From Paenibacillus sp. IHBB 10380 (GTDB taxonomy: Bacteria > Bacillota > Bacilli > Paenibacillales > Paenibacillaceae), in contig NZ_CP010976.1 in the NCBI RefSeq assembly GCF_000949425.1, positions 5,084,001 to 5,148,000 on the forward strand: a DNA stretch of 64,000 nt, read 5' to 3'. This document shows positions 8,875 through 18,337 of this stretch, in pieces. The notes under the pieces are model-generated. The model was not told the origin of the DNA and searched no databases. It worked only from the letters and a program-made list of their open reading frames with translations. The position numbers were made by a program, and so were the translations under genes. Within the stretch, counting starts at the first letter, position 1. Each line of letters begins with the position of its first letter.

Positions 8875-9093
8875 ATGACAATTATCATTAATATTGATGT
8901 GATGTTAGCAAAACGAAAAATGAGCGTAACGGAGCTTTCGGAGAGAGTTGGAATTACTATGGCGAATCTCTCCAATCTGAAAAATGGGAAAGCAAAAGCG
9001 GTTCGTTTTTCAACATTAGAAGCGATATGTAAGACTTTGGATTGTCAGCCAGGTGATATTTTGGAGTACAAAAGCGACGAAGACACTCAATAA
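8875..9093 (+). CDS. Small XRE-family regulator, YozG-like
   Basis: 72 residues, essentially one Cro/CI helix-turn-helix (VTELSERVGITMANLSNLKNG) ending in the typical LDCQPGDILEY. An in-frame GTG exists at 8866, but homologues in this group begin at the MTIIINIDVM position. AGGTGG is placed suitably for ATG 8875. It is translationally coupled to the DUF2975 gene. Confidence 0.87.
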   Translation: MTIIINIDVMLAKRKMSVTELSERVGITMANLSNLKNGKAKAVRFSTLEAICKTLDCQPGDILEYKSDEDTQ

Positions 9094-9221
9094 AAACAGA
9101 TAACTAATTTGTTTAACTAACGGGACAAGATAGTTGATCAAAGTTAAGCTATGGCTAGGTGAAGACCAACAGACCGGATGGATCATGCCACCTCCCCAAA
9201 TATCCTTAACATCACAACTCG

Positions 9222-9267
9222 GGGAATTGTGGTTTTGCATAGCCACGGTTCGCCTCCATAGGAATAA
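9222..9267. repeat. Short dispersed repeat, copy B
   Basis: Near match to 1521-1564 (GAATTGTGG, CCACG, TTCGCCTCCAT), again immediately before a terminator hairpin. The stretch 9094-9221 shows no gene. Confidence 0.4.
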
Positions 9268-9269
9268 AT

Positions 9270-9308
9270 AAAGGAGCTCACTATTACTTACATAGCAGCT
9301 CCTTTATT
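9270..9308 (+). terminator. Terminator after yoaS/yozG-like pair
   Basis: Stem AAAGGAGCT / AGCTCCTTT with an 18-base loop, followed by ATTG. Bases 9309-9558 hold no intact gene. They include GGGGCTGTCCCATAAGT near 9431, which resembles the ends of some insertion sequences but has no partner. Confidence 0.65.
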
Positions 9309-9558
9309 GTAAAATCATAAGGAAAGCACTTCGAAATAGAAGGTGAAGGGAAATGAATCCTCCTCTATATACTCCTGTGCAAGCACATTCTCCAACCCTG
9401 AGCCTGCCAGGTAGGTATTGTGAATGGAAGGGGCTGTCCCATAAGTAGATTAATCTTCTGACGAGACACTCACTTTTCTAAAAAAGAGACTGATGTCCAA
9501 AAAAAGCAGGTCAAGGTAGTTATCCTTGACTTGCTTTTTGGTATTTCTGTTCCATTGC

Positions 9559-10227
9559 GGCTTTCTGTACTCCAATGCAGATGACTTGTTGAGATGGGTA
9601 AAAGCATTGGCTGACCGTACGATAATTAACAAGGAATCGTATCAAAAGATGATAACCCCCAACGACTTTTTGTGGTACATAGGGGCGTCGGTAGGTTATG
9701 GCTGTTTCGTAAATAACGATCCGGTGAATGAGGTGTTTGTAGATGGAAACATCTATGGTTACACCTGTAGCGTTCACAGCTACGTGAATGGTGAGTTTAC
9801 TGTTATCGTACTAAGCAATAATGATGCAGTACCGACAGGCAGAATTGTAAAGGGGATTAAAAGCATACTGTTATCTCAGGAACCAGAAGTCATGGTGAAA
9901 CCGGATATACAAGAGAATATGGATTATGAAAAATACAAATCATTTACCGGAGATTATTGCTTCCCACCGACAGGTTGGAGGTTTACAATCAGCTTCGAAG
10001 GTGGAGGTTTAAATGTAGATCGGCTCTTCATTCAGGAATCAAAACGGAGGAAATATCTATTAAAACTAGTATCTGAAAGTGCTGACCTCGTTGTTTTTGC
10101 ATGCGAGGTTTGCGATAGCACCTTTACATTCCATATAGATTCCATGGGAAAAATACAAAAAGTAATTTATGCTTGGGATAAATTAGAACTACCCTATAAG
10201 CGGAGACTCGATGCATTACCGATGTAG
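9559..10227 (+). pseudogene. 5'-truncated serine beta-lactamase-like (class C/PBP) protein
   Basis: From GFLYSNADDLLRWVKAL onward the product matches the C-terminal half of serine beta-lactamase/PBP-related hydrolases, including YGYTCSVHSYVNGEFTVIVL, which corresponds to the region after the KTG-like box. A C-terminal beta-rich extension of about 110 residues follows. The N-terminal part with the SxxK and YxN motifs is missing. The first codons of the open frame (9526-9558) are unrelated and there is no ribosome binding site. It is probably a deletion remnant. Confidence 0.75.
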
Positions 10228-10290
10228 TGGAATAAGGGCCCAACTTTAGTGGATTAAAATCAGCAAAATGAGGAGCTAAATTCTGATTTT

Positions 10291-10407
10291 TCAGGAGTTT
10301 GTAATATCATTTCCTTGATCGCTAGTTGCCTTCACATAATGCATAGGGTCAAAATCCTGATTAAGCTTTAATGTAATATGATCCTCGACAGACAATTTTA
10401 TGGTGTA
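10291..10407 (-). pseudogene. Fragment of an Ig-like (DUF5011-type) domain
   Basis: The minus-strand frame reads DHITLKLNQDFDPMHYVKAT followed by SDQGNDITNS and a stop. It resembles the start of bacterial Ig-like repeats that carry a FDP...V.A.D...DIT pattern. No start codon context is present. It is likely the relic of a secreted multidomain protein. Confidence 0.35.
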
Positions 10408-10415
10408 CAAAAAGT

Positions 10416-10456
10416 AAAAGCATGATGAACCCAGTTGGGAACATCATGCTTTTTTC
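10416..10456. terminator. Bidirectional terminator
   Basis: Stem AAAAGCATGATG / CATCATGCTTTT with T-runs on both strands. It terminates the M60 peptidase gene on the minus strand. Confidence 0.85.
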
Positions 10457-10472
10457 TTATTCTAATCGTTAA

Positions 10473-12322
10473 TTATTTTAGCAACCACAAAGCAGGAACG
10501 ATAGGTGGTTCCCAGCCAGTTAGTGTGGTGTGAGCTTGACTACATGTATAGATGGAACCGTTGTAGGTAACTAGCGCTCCAACCGCGTAATATGTGTTTG
10601 GTTTCCATTCGGAAACTGCCGGCACGAAAGTCTCCACTGGATTCAACGTTTTTAGCTTTTTATCATACGCAACGACTTGGTACGTATAATTCGTATTTAT
10701 CTCGACACCTTGGTCCACAAATTGATTTGTACTCGTAAAGCCAACTAGTTCACCGTTTCTGTAGATTTCATAGCCTAAGAGGTCATTCTGATAGGCTTGA
10801 TCGATATTCAAGCTTAATGTGTTGGAGTTAGTCGTTATATTCGTTATACCTACTTCTAATGTCGCATTCTTATCTGCTATTCCTGTGCCTGTATAATTGA
10901 CCACCGTATGATTCAGATACCATAGCTTGTCGGAAGCCGGATATTTAACTAATTTCTCCCTTGTTTCAGGGTTTACGTTGAATCCGTGTCTAGCAAAAAA
11001 GCTGCTTAAATCTAAGCCTAGCACCTCGGAAGAGAATTCGACTAAATATTGCTGTTTCGAGTTATCATCATCAATTGTAAGCGTGACTTTCCTTTCTCTA
11101 TATAGGCTGTTTAACTTGTTCCAGTATCCTGGATAAGCCATCTCCAACTGCCAAAACGGTCCTAATCTAGCATCAAATCCCAGTTTGGCCATCTCCACTT
11201 TATTTTCTGCAATGACATATTTATAGAGTTCAGCTTCATAGTTGATCCTGATCGGATTATCCAGTTCCAGAACATGATAGTCTACTGACATCATCATGGA
11301 TATCATGTTATTCGTAATCTCACCGTACTCTCGTTCTTCAACAGCCATGCGATGCCCAATCTCGTGATTCAAGCCCCAGCCTGGATACGACTTGCTGAAA
11401 TCACTCAAAGGAAGATCTGCCTGTTCGCGTTGGATCCCTACATGGTCACCTGCTGCATACATATAACCCCACGGCTGCATCAATCTTATATTTTCCCTGA
11501 TCAGCTTAGGATCGTGGATCTCACTACGGCCATCCAGACCATAGAAGCCAAAGCTCTTTTGCATCCAGAAGTCATAGCCCGTTAATGTATCCATTGGGTT
11601 ATGGCCCTGCGTAATATATTGATTGTACGCATCGGTAGCCGTTCCGGTAAATACGATTCGATCGCTAACCATCTCAACTACGTCTATTAGTTTACGATCT
11701 TTAACATTTGGATGTGCAACTTTGTCTTGGTCTAGACTCTGTTTATATGCTGTTAAGAAAGATTTAAATTGTTCCACATTCGTAGCCTTCGTCATTACAG
11801 GGAATCTCTCTAACCCTTCAAATCTGATGAGAGGCGCCTTCCCCTGCTCTGCAGGAGTGAATGGATTTACGATGTACACTGGGCCGCCTTTGGTGACATC
11901 AATTGAATATAAACTATCCGTGAGGATCTCCGGTACGGTTATCGTATTGTTACCTGGACGTAGTTCCACTTCTTTGAGATAACTGGACCATGAACCCTCT
12001 TGTTGGAAAAAGACTAACGAAGGCACTTTATCGATTGAATCTACATCCACATAAACATTTGCTTGCCAGGCATAGCGACGAACCCCGTTGGCTGTCTATT
12101 CGTACCTAAACCCATTCTTAAATTTTGCCGGGCATGCTTCTCCATATCTCCATGCTGTTCTGCGGTTATGGTCGTTTCTGCGAAGTTCACTGTACTTTCC
12201 ATCACATTGCTCACTACATTCACACTTGGTAATTGTTCCGCCATAACAAGATCTGGGCTAACTGAAACGTTAAATAGTATTGCTGCGGATGCAGATACCA
12301 CGATTGCTAACATTTTTTTCAC
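10473..12322 (-). pseudogene. M60 (enhancin-like) metallopeptidase with FN3 and chitin-binding domain, frameshifted
   Basis: GTG at 12322 behind AGGAGG opens a secreted protein (signal peptide MKKMLAIVVSASAAILFNVS, cleavage probably after VMAEQ or slightly before). After about 87 residues the frame runs into a stop near 12042. The homologous sequence continues in the -1 frame: PGK, then ANVYVDVDSIDKV. This fits loss of one G. The second frame carries the M60 zinc motif HEIGHRM with the downstream Glu in GEITNN, then an FN3 domain and a C-terminal CBM5/12 chitin-binding domain (YYAVGALVTYNGSIYTC). Intact relatives cleave mucins or insect peritrophic-matrix proteins. It is either a recent pseudogene or a one-base sequence error. 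Confidence 0.85.
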
Positions 12323-12865
12323 GTTGACTTCCTCCTATTTTTTAATGACTGCCTACCTGAACACGTGAAAAATCTACCCCAAAGGAGTAGCATAATATAC
12401 TCTTTGGCAACAGGCTGACATAGTTATATAACCTTAGTCCCTGTAGTTTTGTGTCCCTATATTTCTATAGATTTTCCACATTTTTCTATTTGCTTCTATC
12501 AAACAGTAACACGCTAATATACCAATTTTATAAACAGTTGGTAGTATATTCAAAGTAGGCATTGGTACTACTTGACCTTTTTTGGATACTTTAGAACTAG
12601 ATGATCAAAGATGATTCGAATTATCAATAGGGCAAAATGATCCACAGCAAGCACCCGTCCCGTTATCTGCGAGTCGAAACTGCAGTAATTAGTCATCATC
12701 GGCTTTGATGGCCTGACAGAACCTATGTAACTCACAAAACTCGTGACTTTCTGAACAATATAATGGAATTTTCATCTTGAAAGGAAAAAATATATTTGCT
12801 CTGAAATGCGTACCATACGTTATACTGGCTATAAATTTTTTAATTCAAGAAATGAGGGAAGCAAC
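12323..12865. other. Intergenic region, divergent promoters
   Basis: About 540 AT-rich bases between two divergent genes. An imperfect inverted repeat, CCAAAGGAGTA / TACTCTTTGG, lies at about 12372-12408. TTGCTC and TATACT near 12795-12825 could serve the HAD gene but are 19 bases apart. No gene was seen. Confidence 0.4.
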
Positions 12866-13753
12866 ATGAAGATAATCGCAATTGACTTAGATGGTACTCT
12901 GTTATCTGACAACCTAACTATCCAAGAAAGAGACGTAATCGCCTTAAAGAAAGGACAAAAGCAAAATCATATTGTAACAATTGCAACAGGAAGGGCTTTA
13001 TTTGATGCAAAACACATTATGAATAAATATAATTTGAATTGTCCAATCATTGCATCGAACGGAGCTCAAATCTATGTAGATAACAAAAAAATATCCGAAC
13101 ATTTTATAGGTCCAGATGTAACTCAAGCTATCATACAATGGCTAAACAAAGAAAATATCTATTTTCAAGTGTATTTATCTGACAAGATTGTTGTATCAAA
13201 TCAGGGAATTCATCAACTAGAAAAGCAGCTAAATGATATAGTAAGTCAAGATCCCCATTTTAACAAAGATGTGTTTTGTGAATCTATTAAAGCTCAAATC
13301 TATCAATACGGTTTAGAAGAAGTTTCTGGTATAATTAACTCTATTGATTTTGTCATCAAATTTATGATCGTTTCTCCAAGCAGAAGTAAGTTAAAGCAAG
13401 CTAAAGAATATTTTAGTCAAATGGACGGGTGTGTTGTAGCTAGCTCTGGATCATTCAACCTAGAAATTATGAGTGCAGGAGTAAATAAAGGATTAGCACT
13501 ACATAAACTTTGTGAATATTACAAAAAAACTGTAGCAAATGCAATAGTGATTGGTGACAATCTAAATGATATGCCTATGTTTAAAGTAGCAGGAATAGGG
13601 ATAGCCATGGGAAATGCAGATGAAAGGCTTAGTGAGGTGGCTACTTTCAGAACTTTATCGAATAATAATTGTGGTGTGGCTTATGCTTTCGAGCATTATA
13701 TCCAAACGTCTGAGAAGGAAAACGACAACTTGGTTAGGAAAGCGAAATCATGA
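12866..13753 (+). CDS. HAD-superfamily sugar phosphatase, Cof type
   Basis: 295 residues with HAD motif I AIDLDGTLL at the N-terminus, motif II TIATGRA, a C2-type cap domain and motif IV VIGDNLNDMPMFKVAG near residue 230. Such enzymes dephosphorylate small sugar phosphates in the cytosol. The open frame begins at 12806, but the first 20 residues do not fit, and GAGGGAAG precedes the ATG at 12866. It overlaps the following YczE gene by 4 bases, and a LacI regulator and a NagA-like deacetylase follow. An amino-sugar phosphate is therefore a plausible substrate. Confidence 0.9.
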   Translation: MKIIAIDLDGTLLSDNLTIQERDVIALKKGQKQNHIVTIATGRALFDAKHIMNKYNLNCPIIASNGAQIYVDNKKISEHFIGPDVTQAIIQWLNKENIYFQVYLSDKIVVSNQGIHQLEKQLNDIVSQDPHFNKDVFCESIKAQIYQYGLEEVSGIINSIDFVIKFMIVSPSRSKLKQAKEYFSQMDGCVVASSGSFNLEIMSAGVNKGLALHKLCEYYKKTVANAIVIGDNLNDMPMFKVAGIGIAMGNADERLSEVATFRTLSNNNCGVAYAFEHYIQTSEKENDNLVRKAKS

Positions 13754-14397
13754 ACTATTTCTTTCAAAGATGTCTGATTTATATTATTGGATTATTTGTT
13801 TTATCTCTAGGTATTGTTTGTATGATTAAATCCAATGTAGGAATTGCTCCATGGGATGCCTTGAATGTTGCATTATCAAAACGAATCGGACTTTCAATTG
13901 GATCATGGGTTTTCATTGTTGGTGGAATCCTTATTTTTGTAAATAGCCTGATAAAAATGAAGCCTCCTAATATAGCTGGTTTTATTCCTATCTTCATTAT
14001 TGGAGCTTTTTTTGACCTTTTAAACTTAAAGATTCTATCTTTTATAAAAGTAGATATTTTACTTTTTCAATGGAGTTTATTTTTTGTAGGACTATGTATA
14101 CTGGCCTTGGGAATTGCTATTTACTTGCGGGCATCTTTTCCCTCCGTACCAAATGATGAGTTGATGTTAGCTATCACTGCACGAACAGGTTGGGGTATTA
14201 ATGTTACAAAAACTATTGGGGAAACTATAGGTTTTGTACTTGCAATTGTACTCCAAGGTCCGGTTGGATTAGGAACCATTATTGTACTTCTATGTCTTGG
14301 GGTATTCGTAGGTCTGTTTGATCAACTATTACACAAGGTGGGAATGCCACGTTCTATTTACAGTAAGGCGTACAGTCAGGAGAATGTCGATTTATAA
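13750..14397 (+). CDS. YczE/YitT-family membrane protein
   Basis: 215 residues with five to six membrane segments. The N-terminal VCMIKSNVGIAPWDALN and later SFPSVPNDELMLAI motifs are typical of YczE-like proteins. Their transport or regulatory role is unknown. Its ATGA overlap with the HAD phosphatase shows translational coupling. Confidence 0.85.
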   Translation: MNYFFQRCLIYIIGLFVLSLGIVCMIKSNVGIAPWDALNVALSKRIGLSIGSWVFIVGGILIFVNSLIKMKPPNIAGFIPIFIIGAFFDLLNLKILSFIKVDILLFQWSLFFVGLCILALGIAIYLRASFPSVPNDELMLAITARTGWGINVTKTIGETIGFVLAIVLQGPVGLGTIIVLLCLGVFVGLFDQLLHKVGMPRSIYSKAYSQENVDL

Positions 14398-14472
14398 TTT
14401 GAAGAATTTACACAGAAAGAAACATTAATATACAAGGGTTCTTTTACTTAACGTTGTAAGGAGTAATGGTGG

Positions 14473-15447
14473 ATGACTAATATTACAGAGATAGCCAGGA
14501 AAGCAAACGTTTCTCGAACAACGGTATCTAGGGTTCTCAATAATCATCCTTATGTCAAACCTGAAAAACGAAATGCTGTTTTACAAGCCATGAAGGAATT
14601 AAATTACGTCCCGAATTTCAATGCTGTAAACCTATCCAAAGGAAAGACGAATGTAATTGGAGTAATTGTACCTAGAATTAGCCATCCGTTTTTTAGCAAC
14701 TTAATTGAAGGAATAAGTAAAGAGTGTAATAAACATAATTATAGTTTACTCGTGCACCAGACTAATAACGACCCTGAACAAGAACTAGAGTTTTTTAACA
14801 AATTAAAATACAAGCTTGTTGATGGTCTTATTTTGGGATCATGTATAAGTCCTTGCCACATACTCGATGAATTATCTTATTTTGGAAAAGTCGTTTCCTG
14901 CGAAGCTTCTGGAAGTAAACAAATTGCAAATGTATTTATTAATCATAAGTCCGGAATGCAAATGGCTATTAATCACTTAAGAGATCAAGGCCATCAAGCC
15001 ATTGGTCTATGTATAGGAAATCCTAAAAGTGGTGTGGGAATGAGCAGAAAGAAATCATTTTTTCACTATCAAAAGGAATACGGCTTAAAATGGAGAGATA
15101 ATTGGTACTTTGATGAACAGTATACAATTGAGGATGGAATTGAAGTAGCAAAAACACTTTTAGAGCAGCCGTTCCGTCCTATGGCTATGGTTGTAGGAAG
15201 TGATTATGTAGCTGCCGGAATCATCTACGAAGCTAAGAATCAGGGAATACGGATACCTGAAGATTTGGCAGTTATAGGATTTGATAATCAGACAATATCG
15301 AAAGTGGTGGATCTTACAACGATACATCAACCCATTAAAGAGTTGGGTGAGACAGCAGCAAATTTATTATATAATTTAATTAATAATAAAGATGTTCCAA
15401 CCATTAATACATTGGAACTAGAGCTTATTAAAAGAAAGTCAACATAA
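14473..15447 (+). CDS. LacI-family transcriptional regulator
   Basis: 324 residues. The N-terminal LacI helix-turn-helix (ITEIARKANVSRTTVSRVLN) and hinge (YVPNFNAVNLSKGKTNVIGV) are followed by a periplasmic-binding-protein-like effector domain. GGAG precedes the ATG. It lies between the HAD/YczE pair and the convergent NagA-like gene, whose promoter has a matching LacI-style operator at 16858-16871. It probably senses an amino sugar (phosphate). Confidence 0.92.
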   Translation: MTNITEIARKANVSRTTVSRVLNNHPYVKPEKRNAVLQAMKELNYVPNFNAVNLSKGKTNVIGVIVPRISHPFFSNLIEGISKECNKHNYSLLVHQTNNDPEQELEFFNKLKYKLVDGLILGSCISPCHILDELSYFGKVVSCEASGSKQIANVFINHKSGMQMAINHLRDQGHQAIGLCIGNPKSGVGMSRKKSFFHYQKEYGLKWRDNWYFDEQYTIEDGIEVAKTLLEQPFRPMAMVVGSDYVAAGIIYEAKNQGIRIPEDLAVIGFDNQTISKVVDLTTIHQPIKELGETAANLLYNLINNKDVPTINTLELELIKRKST

Positions 15448-15480
15448 GAAAAGACCACATTCAAAATGAGGTCTTTTCTT
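15447..15480. terminator. Bidirectional terminator between lacI-like and nagA-like genes
   Basis: Stem AGAAAAGACC / GGTCTTTTCT serving both convergent genes. Confidence 0.85.
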
Positions 15481-15483
15481 TAC

Positions 15484-16791
15484 TTAAGCTAGAACCAGTT
15501 CTGGCACAGGAGCTTTAAAATGTGTTCTTTTTTTAGTTTCATCTATAAAACTGAATGGTTTCATGGATAGATTCTCAAGTGTATGTAGGTAATTACAAGC
15601 TTGTAATGGAACAAATGAGGTCATATTCCATACATCCTTTTCATTAAAACCGATAGCGCGAATATTATGCATGAGTCGATCAATTGTATAAGAGCCCGCC
15701 GCTACATATCCTTTTCCTTGATACCATAAATTATTCCCTTCAATCTTTTGTAATGACTGACCACACATAGAATCTGTGTCAATACGGTCTGTCATTGCAA
15801 TAATACCCTTAGAGCCAACGATCTCCACAACTCTCCGCGCAACTTCTAAATCTACATGCTCACCATCAAAATTCATACAGATTGTTAACAAACCTTCTTT
15901 AGCAGCTCTCATTAAAGTACCAGGAACTTCTCCAACTACTGAGTTTATATCATCTAGTTTCCATTGGTCCAATCGAGCATTTTTTAATCCTTCTAATCTA
16001 TGCACTCTTTCTTGAGATGTTCTCCAAGTGTGTTTAAAATTATTAGGCATATCATTAAATAAGTGGTCTGTTATTACAGCATCTGATCCAGTATAATTAC
16101 TACGTTTTTGCGCCGTATCTATAACCTTCATAATAAGCTTTGAAGTTTCTTCTGGATATGCCTTTTGGAAATGACCTAACGCAGGCTTAATCCCAGCTTC
16201 TACCAGCGTATCCACAATCCAGTCTAAGCTTGGATGCTCCTCAGTTATATACTTCTTTAGATAGGAGTTTTCAGTCATAGCATCTGGAGAAAGTACAGTA
16301 TAAATGAGACCATATTCACCACAAGATGCAATTTTTTCCCATTCTTCTTTCTTTGGTGCCCAGTTTCCTTTTTCTGGTGTACCTGCAAAACTAGCCAATA
16401 ATGGTCCTTCTAATGATATACCTAAAATATTACGATAGAACCCCTTTTTCTTTTGCTTATGAAAATCTTTCATAAAAGTTACAAATTGATCTAATTGGTT
16501 ATGTGGAAGAAAGATGGAAGGTACACAGAAAATTCCTTCATATTCGGCTAGTGTATTGACTTTTTCAATATTTAATTCATCTAAATTACTAAAATCATAA
16601 TCACCAATTCCATGGCAGTGAAATTCTATTGGGAGGGATGGAACTAAATAAGCACCAGATTTCTTGGAAAACCCTTCTTCGCCTATTTCAAAATGAATCC
16701 ATTCATTGTTATTATAGGAAATATTAGCAAGGCTCATAACCCCGCTTGTTTCAAGATAGGCTGGACTAGTAAATGATGTATTAAACTGCAT
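15484..16791 (-). CDS. N-acetylglucosamine-6-phosphate deacetylase-like amidohydrolase
   Basis: 435 residues of the NagA branch of the amidohydrolase superfamily. The metal and substrate motifs are present in divergent form: PIEFHCHG, GISLEGPLL, PALGHFQ, ITDHLFNDM, ICMNFDGEHVD and IIAMTDRID. The protein is longer and more divergent than housekeeping NagA (about 390 residues), so the substrate may be a related N-acyl amino sugar phosphate. AGGAGG precedes the ATG. The promoter carries TTGACA directly beside a LacI-type operator. Confidence 0.8.
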   Translation of the reverse strand: MQFNTSFTSPAYLETSGVMSLANISYNNNEWIHFEIGEEGFSKKSGAYLVPSLPIEFHCHGIGDYDFSNLDELNIEKVNTLAEYEGIFCVPSIFLPHNQLDQFVTFMKDFHKQKKKGFYRNILGISLEGPLLASFAGTPEKGNWAPKKEEWEKIASCGEYGLIYTVLSPDAMTENSYLKKYITEEHPSLDWIVDTLVEAGIKPALGHFQKAYPEETSKLIMKVIDTAQKRSNYTGSDAVITDHLFNDMPNNFKHTWRTSQERVHRLEGLKNARLDQWKLDDINSVVGEVPGTLMRAAKEGLLTICMNFDGEHVDLEVARRVVEIVGSKGIIAMTDRIDTDSMCGQSLQKIEGNNLWYQGKGYVAAGSYTIDRLMHNIRAIGFNEKDVWNMTSFVPLQACNYLHTLENLSMKPFSFIDETKKRTHFKAPVPELVLA

Positions 16792-16857
16792 AGATGATTC
16801 CTCCTGGAAAATATATTATCTTATTTTTAACATAAGACATATTATCATCCTAAAATA

Positions 16858-16871
16858 TGGAACCGGTACCA
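16858..16871 (-). promoter_or_regulatory. LacI-type operator at the nagA-like promoter
   Basis: TGGAACCGGTACCA is a 14-base near-palindrome with the central CG typical of LacI-family sites (12 of 14 positions symmetric). On the minus strand it directly follows TTGACA. A bound repressor would cover the promoter of the NagA-like gene. The LacI regulator at 14473 is the natural candidate. Confidence 0.55.
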
Positions 16872-16895
16872 TGTCAAATTTTAGGTAATATTTAG

Positions 16896-17069
16896 TTAAC
16901 TACCTATAACATATTTACGCAGAATTATTATTTGCCTTTCTTTTTCCATTAATTCTTTATCAAACTCTATAAGTAGTGTATTGGCTTGGAAAAGTTCCAA
17001 TATTTTTAATTTCAAAGCAAAAGGAGCATTATGTTTTTTCAACCATTCGAATATTTGTAGTTCACTCAT
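16896..17069 (-). CDS. Small hypothetical protein (57 aa)
   Basis: The frame begins MSELQIFEWLKKHNAPFA and ends RKYVIGS. It is lysine-, glutamate- and leucine-rich and predicted helical, resembling a small cytosolic protein or DNA-binding fragment. AAAGGGG lies 11 bases before the ATG. It sits upstream of and codirectional with the NagA-like gene. No family recognised. Confidence 0.4.
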   Translation of the reverse strand: MSELQIFEWLKKHNAPFALKLKILELFQANTLLIEFDKELMEKERQIIILRKYVIGS

Positions 17070-17516
17070 ATCCCAAATAACCCCTTTAAACTATTTATTA
17101 GCTAAAAAATACTAGTAGTAACGCCACTATGCCTATAAAATCTTCATTCGTTCGTGTTACGCCTACTAGTAGTCTTCTTGAGTATATTTTGTGGGAGTGG
17201 TTTCATGTCAATAGTAATAAAAATTTTTTTTCATAATCAAGGATATCCCCCTCAACACTTTTTTCTGCCGGTACCTCTTTCCGTAACAATCAAGTTTTGG
17301 AAAGAAGCAACTCGTACAACGAAACGGTAGATTATCAGTTAAGCTGCTAGCTGGATAGGCAACGTTTTAGGAGGGTTGTAGGCTTCGCCGCGGCGAGCCA
17401 TCCCAACGCATGGAGTAGATTTGAATGATTTCTTGGGCACTCTTATTATTCTCTTATAACCATAGGCCTGCTGTCTGTTCCTAATTGGAGAGTTAAGTGA
17501 CTCCTAACTAATTTCG
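17070..17516. other. Intergenic region without recognisable genes
   Basis: AT-rich sequence with no supportable reading frame. It leads into the rearranged GH3 fragments and may be a junction zone of past recombination. Confidence 0.4.
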
Positions 17517-17645
17517 GTCGATGGTAACCTGCGTCGCTTTCTGCCCGCTGTCCATCCGAATCCCGGACGGGCCGTCCGCCGTACAAGCAACTGGAATTCC
17601 GTAGTCTAACAAGCTGTCGCTTACTCCGCCGAAAGCCGAAGCCGT
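17517..17645 (-). pseudogene. Inverted fragment of the GH3 gene
   Basis: Read on the minus strand, this encodes TASAFGGVSDSLLDYGIPVA followed by CTADGPSGIRMDSGQKAT. It is nearly identical to bases 232-360 of the GH3 gene at the left edge but is inverted relative to the adjacent forward fragment. It has no start and cannot make a functional enzyme. Confidence 0.85.
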
Positions 17646-17931
17646 GGTGAAACCTGCCGCAGCCGGATCGACTTTTGTGAAAGTGGATCTGGCTGGCGAG
17701 TATCGGATTATTGTGCACATCATGTCTCCGGAATCCGAACTGGCGCAAAGTGCTTGCAACGTGACGCTGAACGATCAACAGATGACGACCATTCAAACGA
17801 ATGGTACAGACGGTAGATGGATCAGACAGAAGCTTGTAAAAATCGAATTAGAAGCAGGTCTTTATGAATTGAAGTTGAATTTCGTCAAACCAGGCTTGCA
17901 GATTGACTGGATCGAATTTAAACAAGTTTAA
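17646..17931 (+). pseudogene. C-terminal fragment of a duplicated GH3 gene
   Basis: This matches bases 1165-1450 through the stop codon and about ten bases beyond, with roughly ten substitutions. It encodes only the terminal beta-rich domain (VKPAAAGSTFVKVDLAGEYR to IDWIEFKQV). The upstream junction joins an inverted piece of the same gene. The Met-less frame lacks a ribosome binding site. Confidence 0.85.
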
Positions 17932-17954
17932 ATGTAGAAACGTTAATTTTACGG

Positions 17955-18012
17955 AAAAAGAATCAAACGGTGAGCATGTCAACAATGCCCCACACGTTTG
18001 ATTCTTTTTTTA
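17955..18012 (+). terminator. Terminator after the GH3 fragment
   Basis: Stem AAAAAGAATCAAACG / CGTTTGATTCTTTTT with a 25-base loop and a long T-tract. Confidence 0.75.
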
Positions 18013-18262
18013 TAATTATTTTTCTAAACATAGATTGCCATCCAGCGACAATGGATGTCGTACGCAAGTGGACAGGTCAGGTACAAAACTAGGGACAAAT
18101 ACTTTTACAGATTTCCATTTTCTTTCCAGAAATGATTGGCCATTATTTAAAATGATTTTTTTCTCCTGTTTTGTTTTGGAACCGTGTTTAATGATGCGTT
18201 TATCAAGGGTTTTCAAGAATATAGTGTGGATAGAATTCCGTAGTTCAATTCGATCACTGGCA

Positions 18263-18301
18263 CATAAACTTATATTTTCGTTAATAGAATATGAGTTTAT
18301 G
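18263..18301. promoter_or_regulatory. Inverted repeat at the fic promoter
   Basis: CATAAACTTATATT and AATATGAGTTTATG (13 of 14 complementary) flank 11 bases, directly before TATAAT at 18305-18310. The position suits an operator. The Fic protein itself carries a C-terminal winged helix and might bind here. Confidence 0.45.
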
Positions 18302-18337
18302 GGTTATAATATAAGTTATAGTATTGGAGGTGTATGG

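Noticed and set aside
9431..9447. IS-end-like sequence GGGGCTGTCCCATAAGT
   Set aside because: No matching inverted copy, target duplication or transposase was found, so no insertion sequence is called.
18016..18216. Minus-strand 66-codon open frame near the fic promoter
   Set aside because: TTG start without a ribosome binding site, overlapping the fic upstream region; no recognisable family. It might be a relic but cannot be supported.
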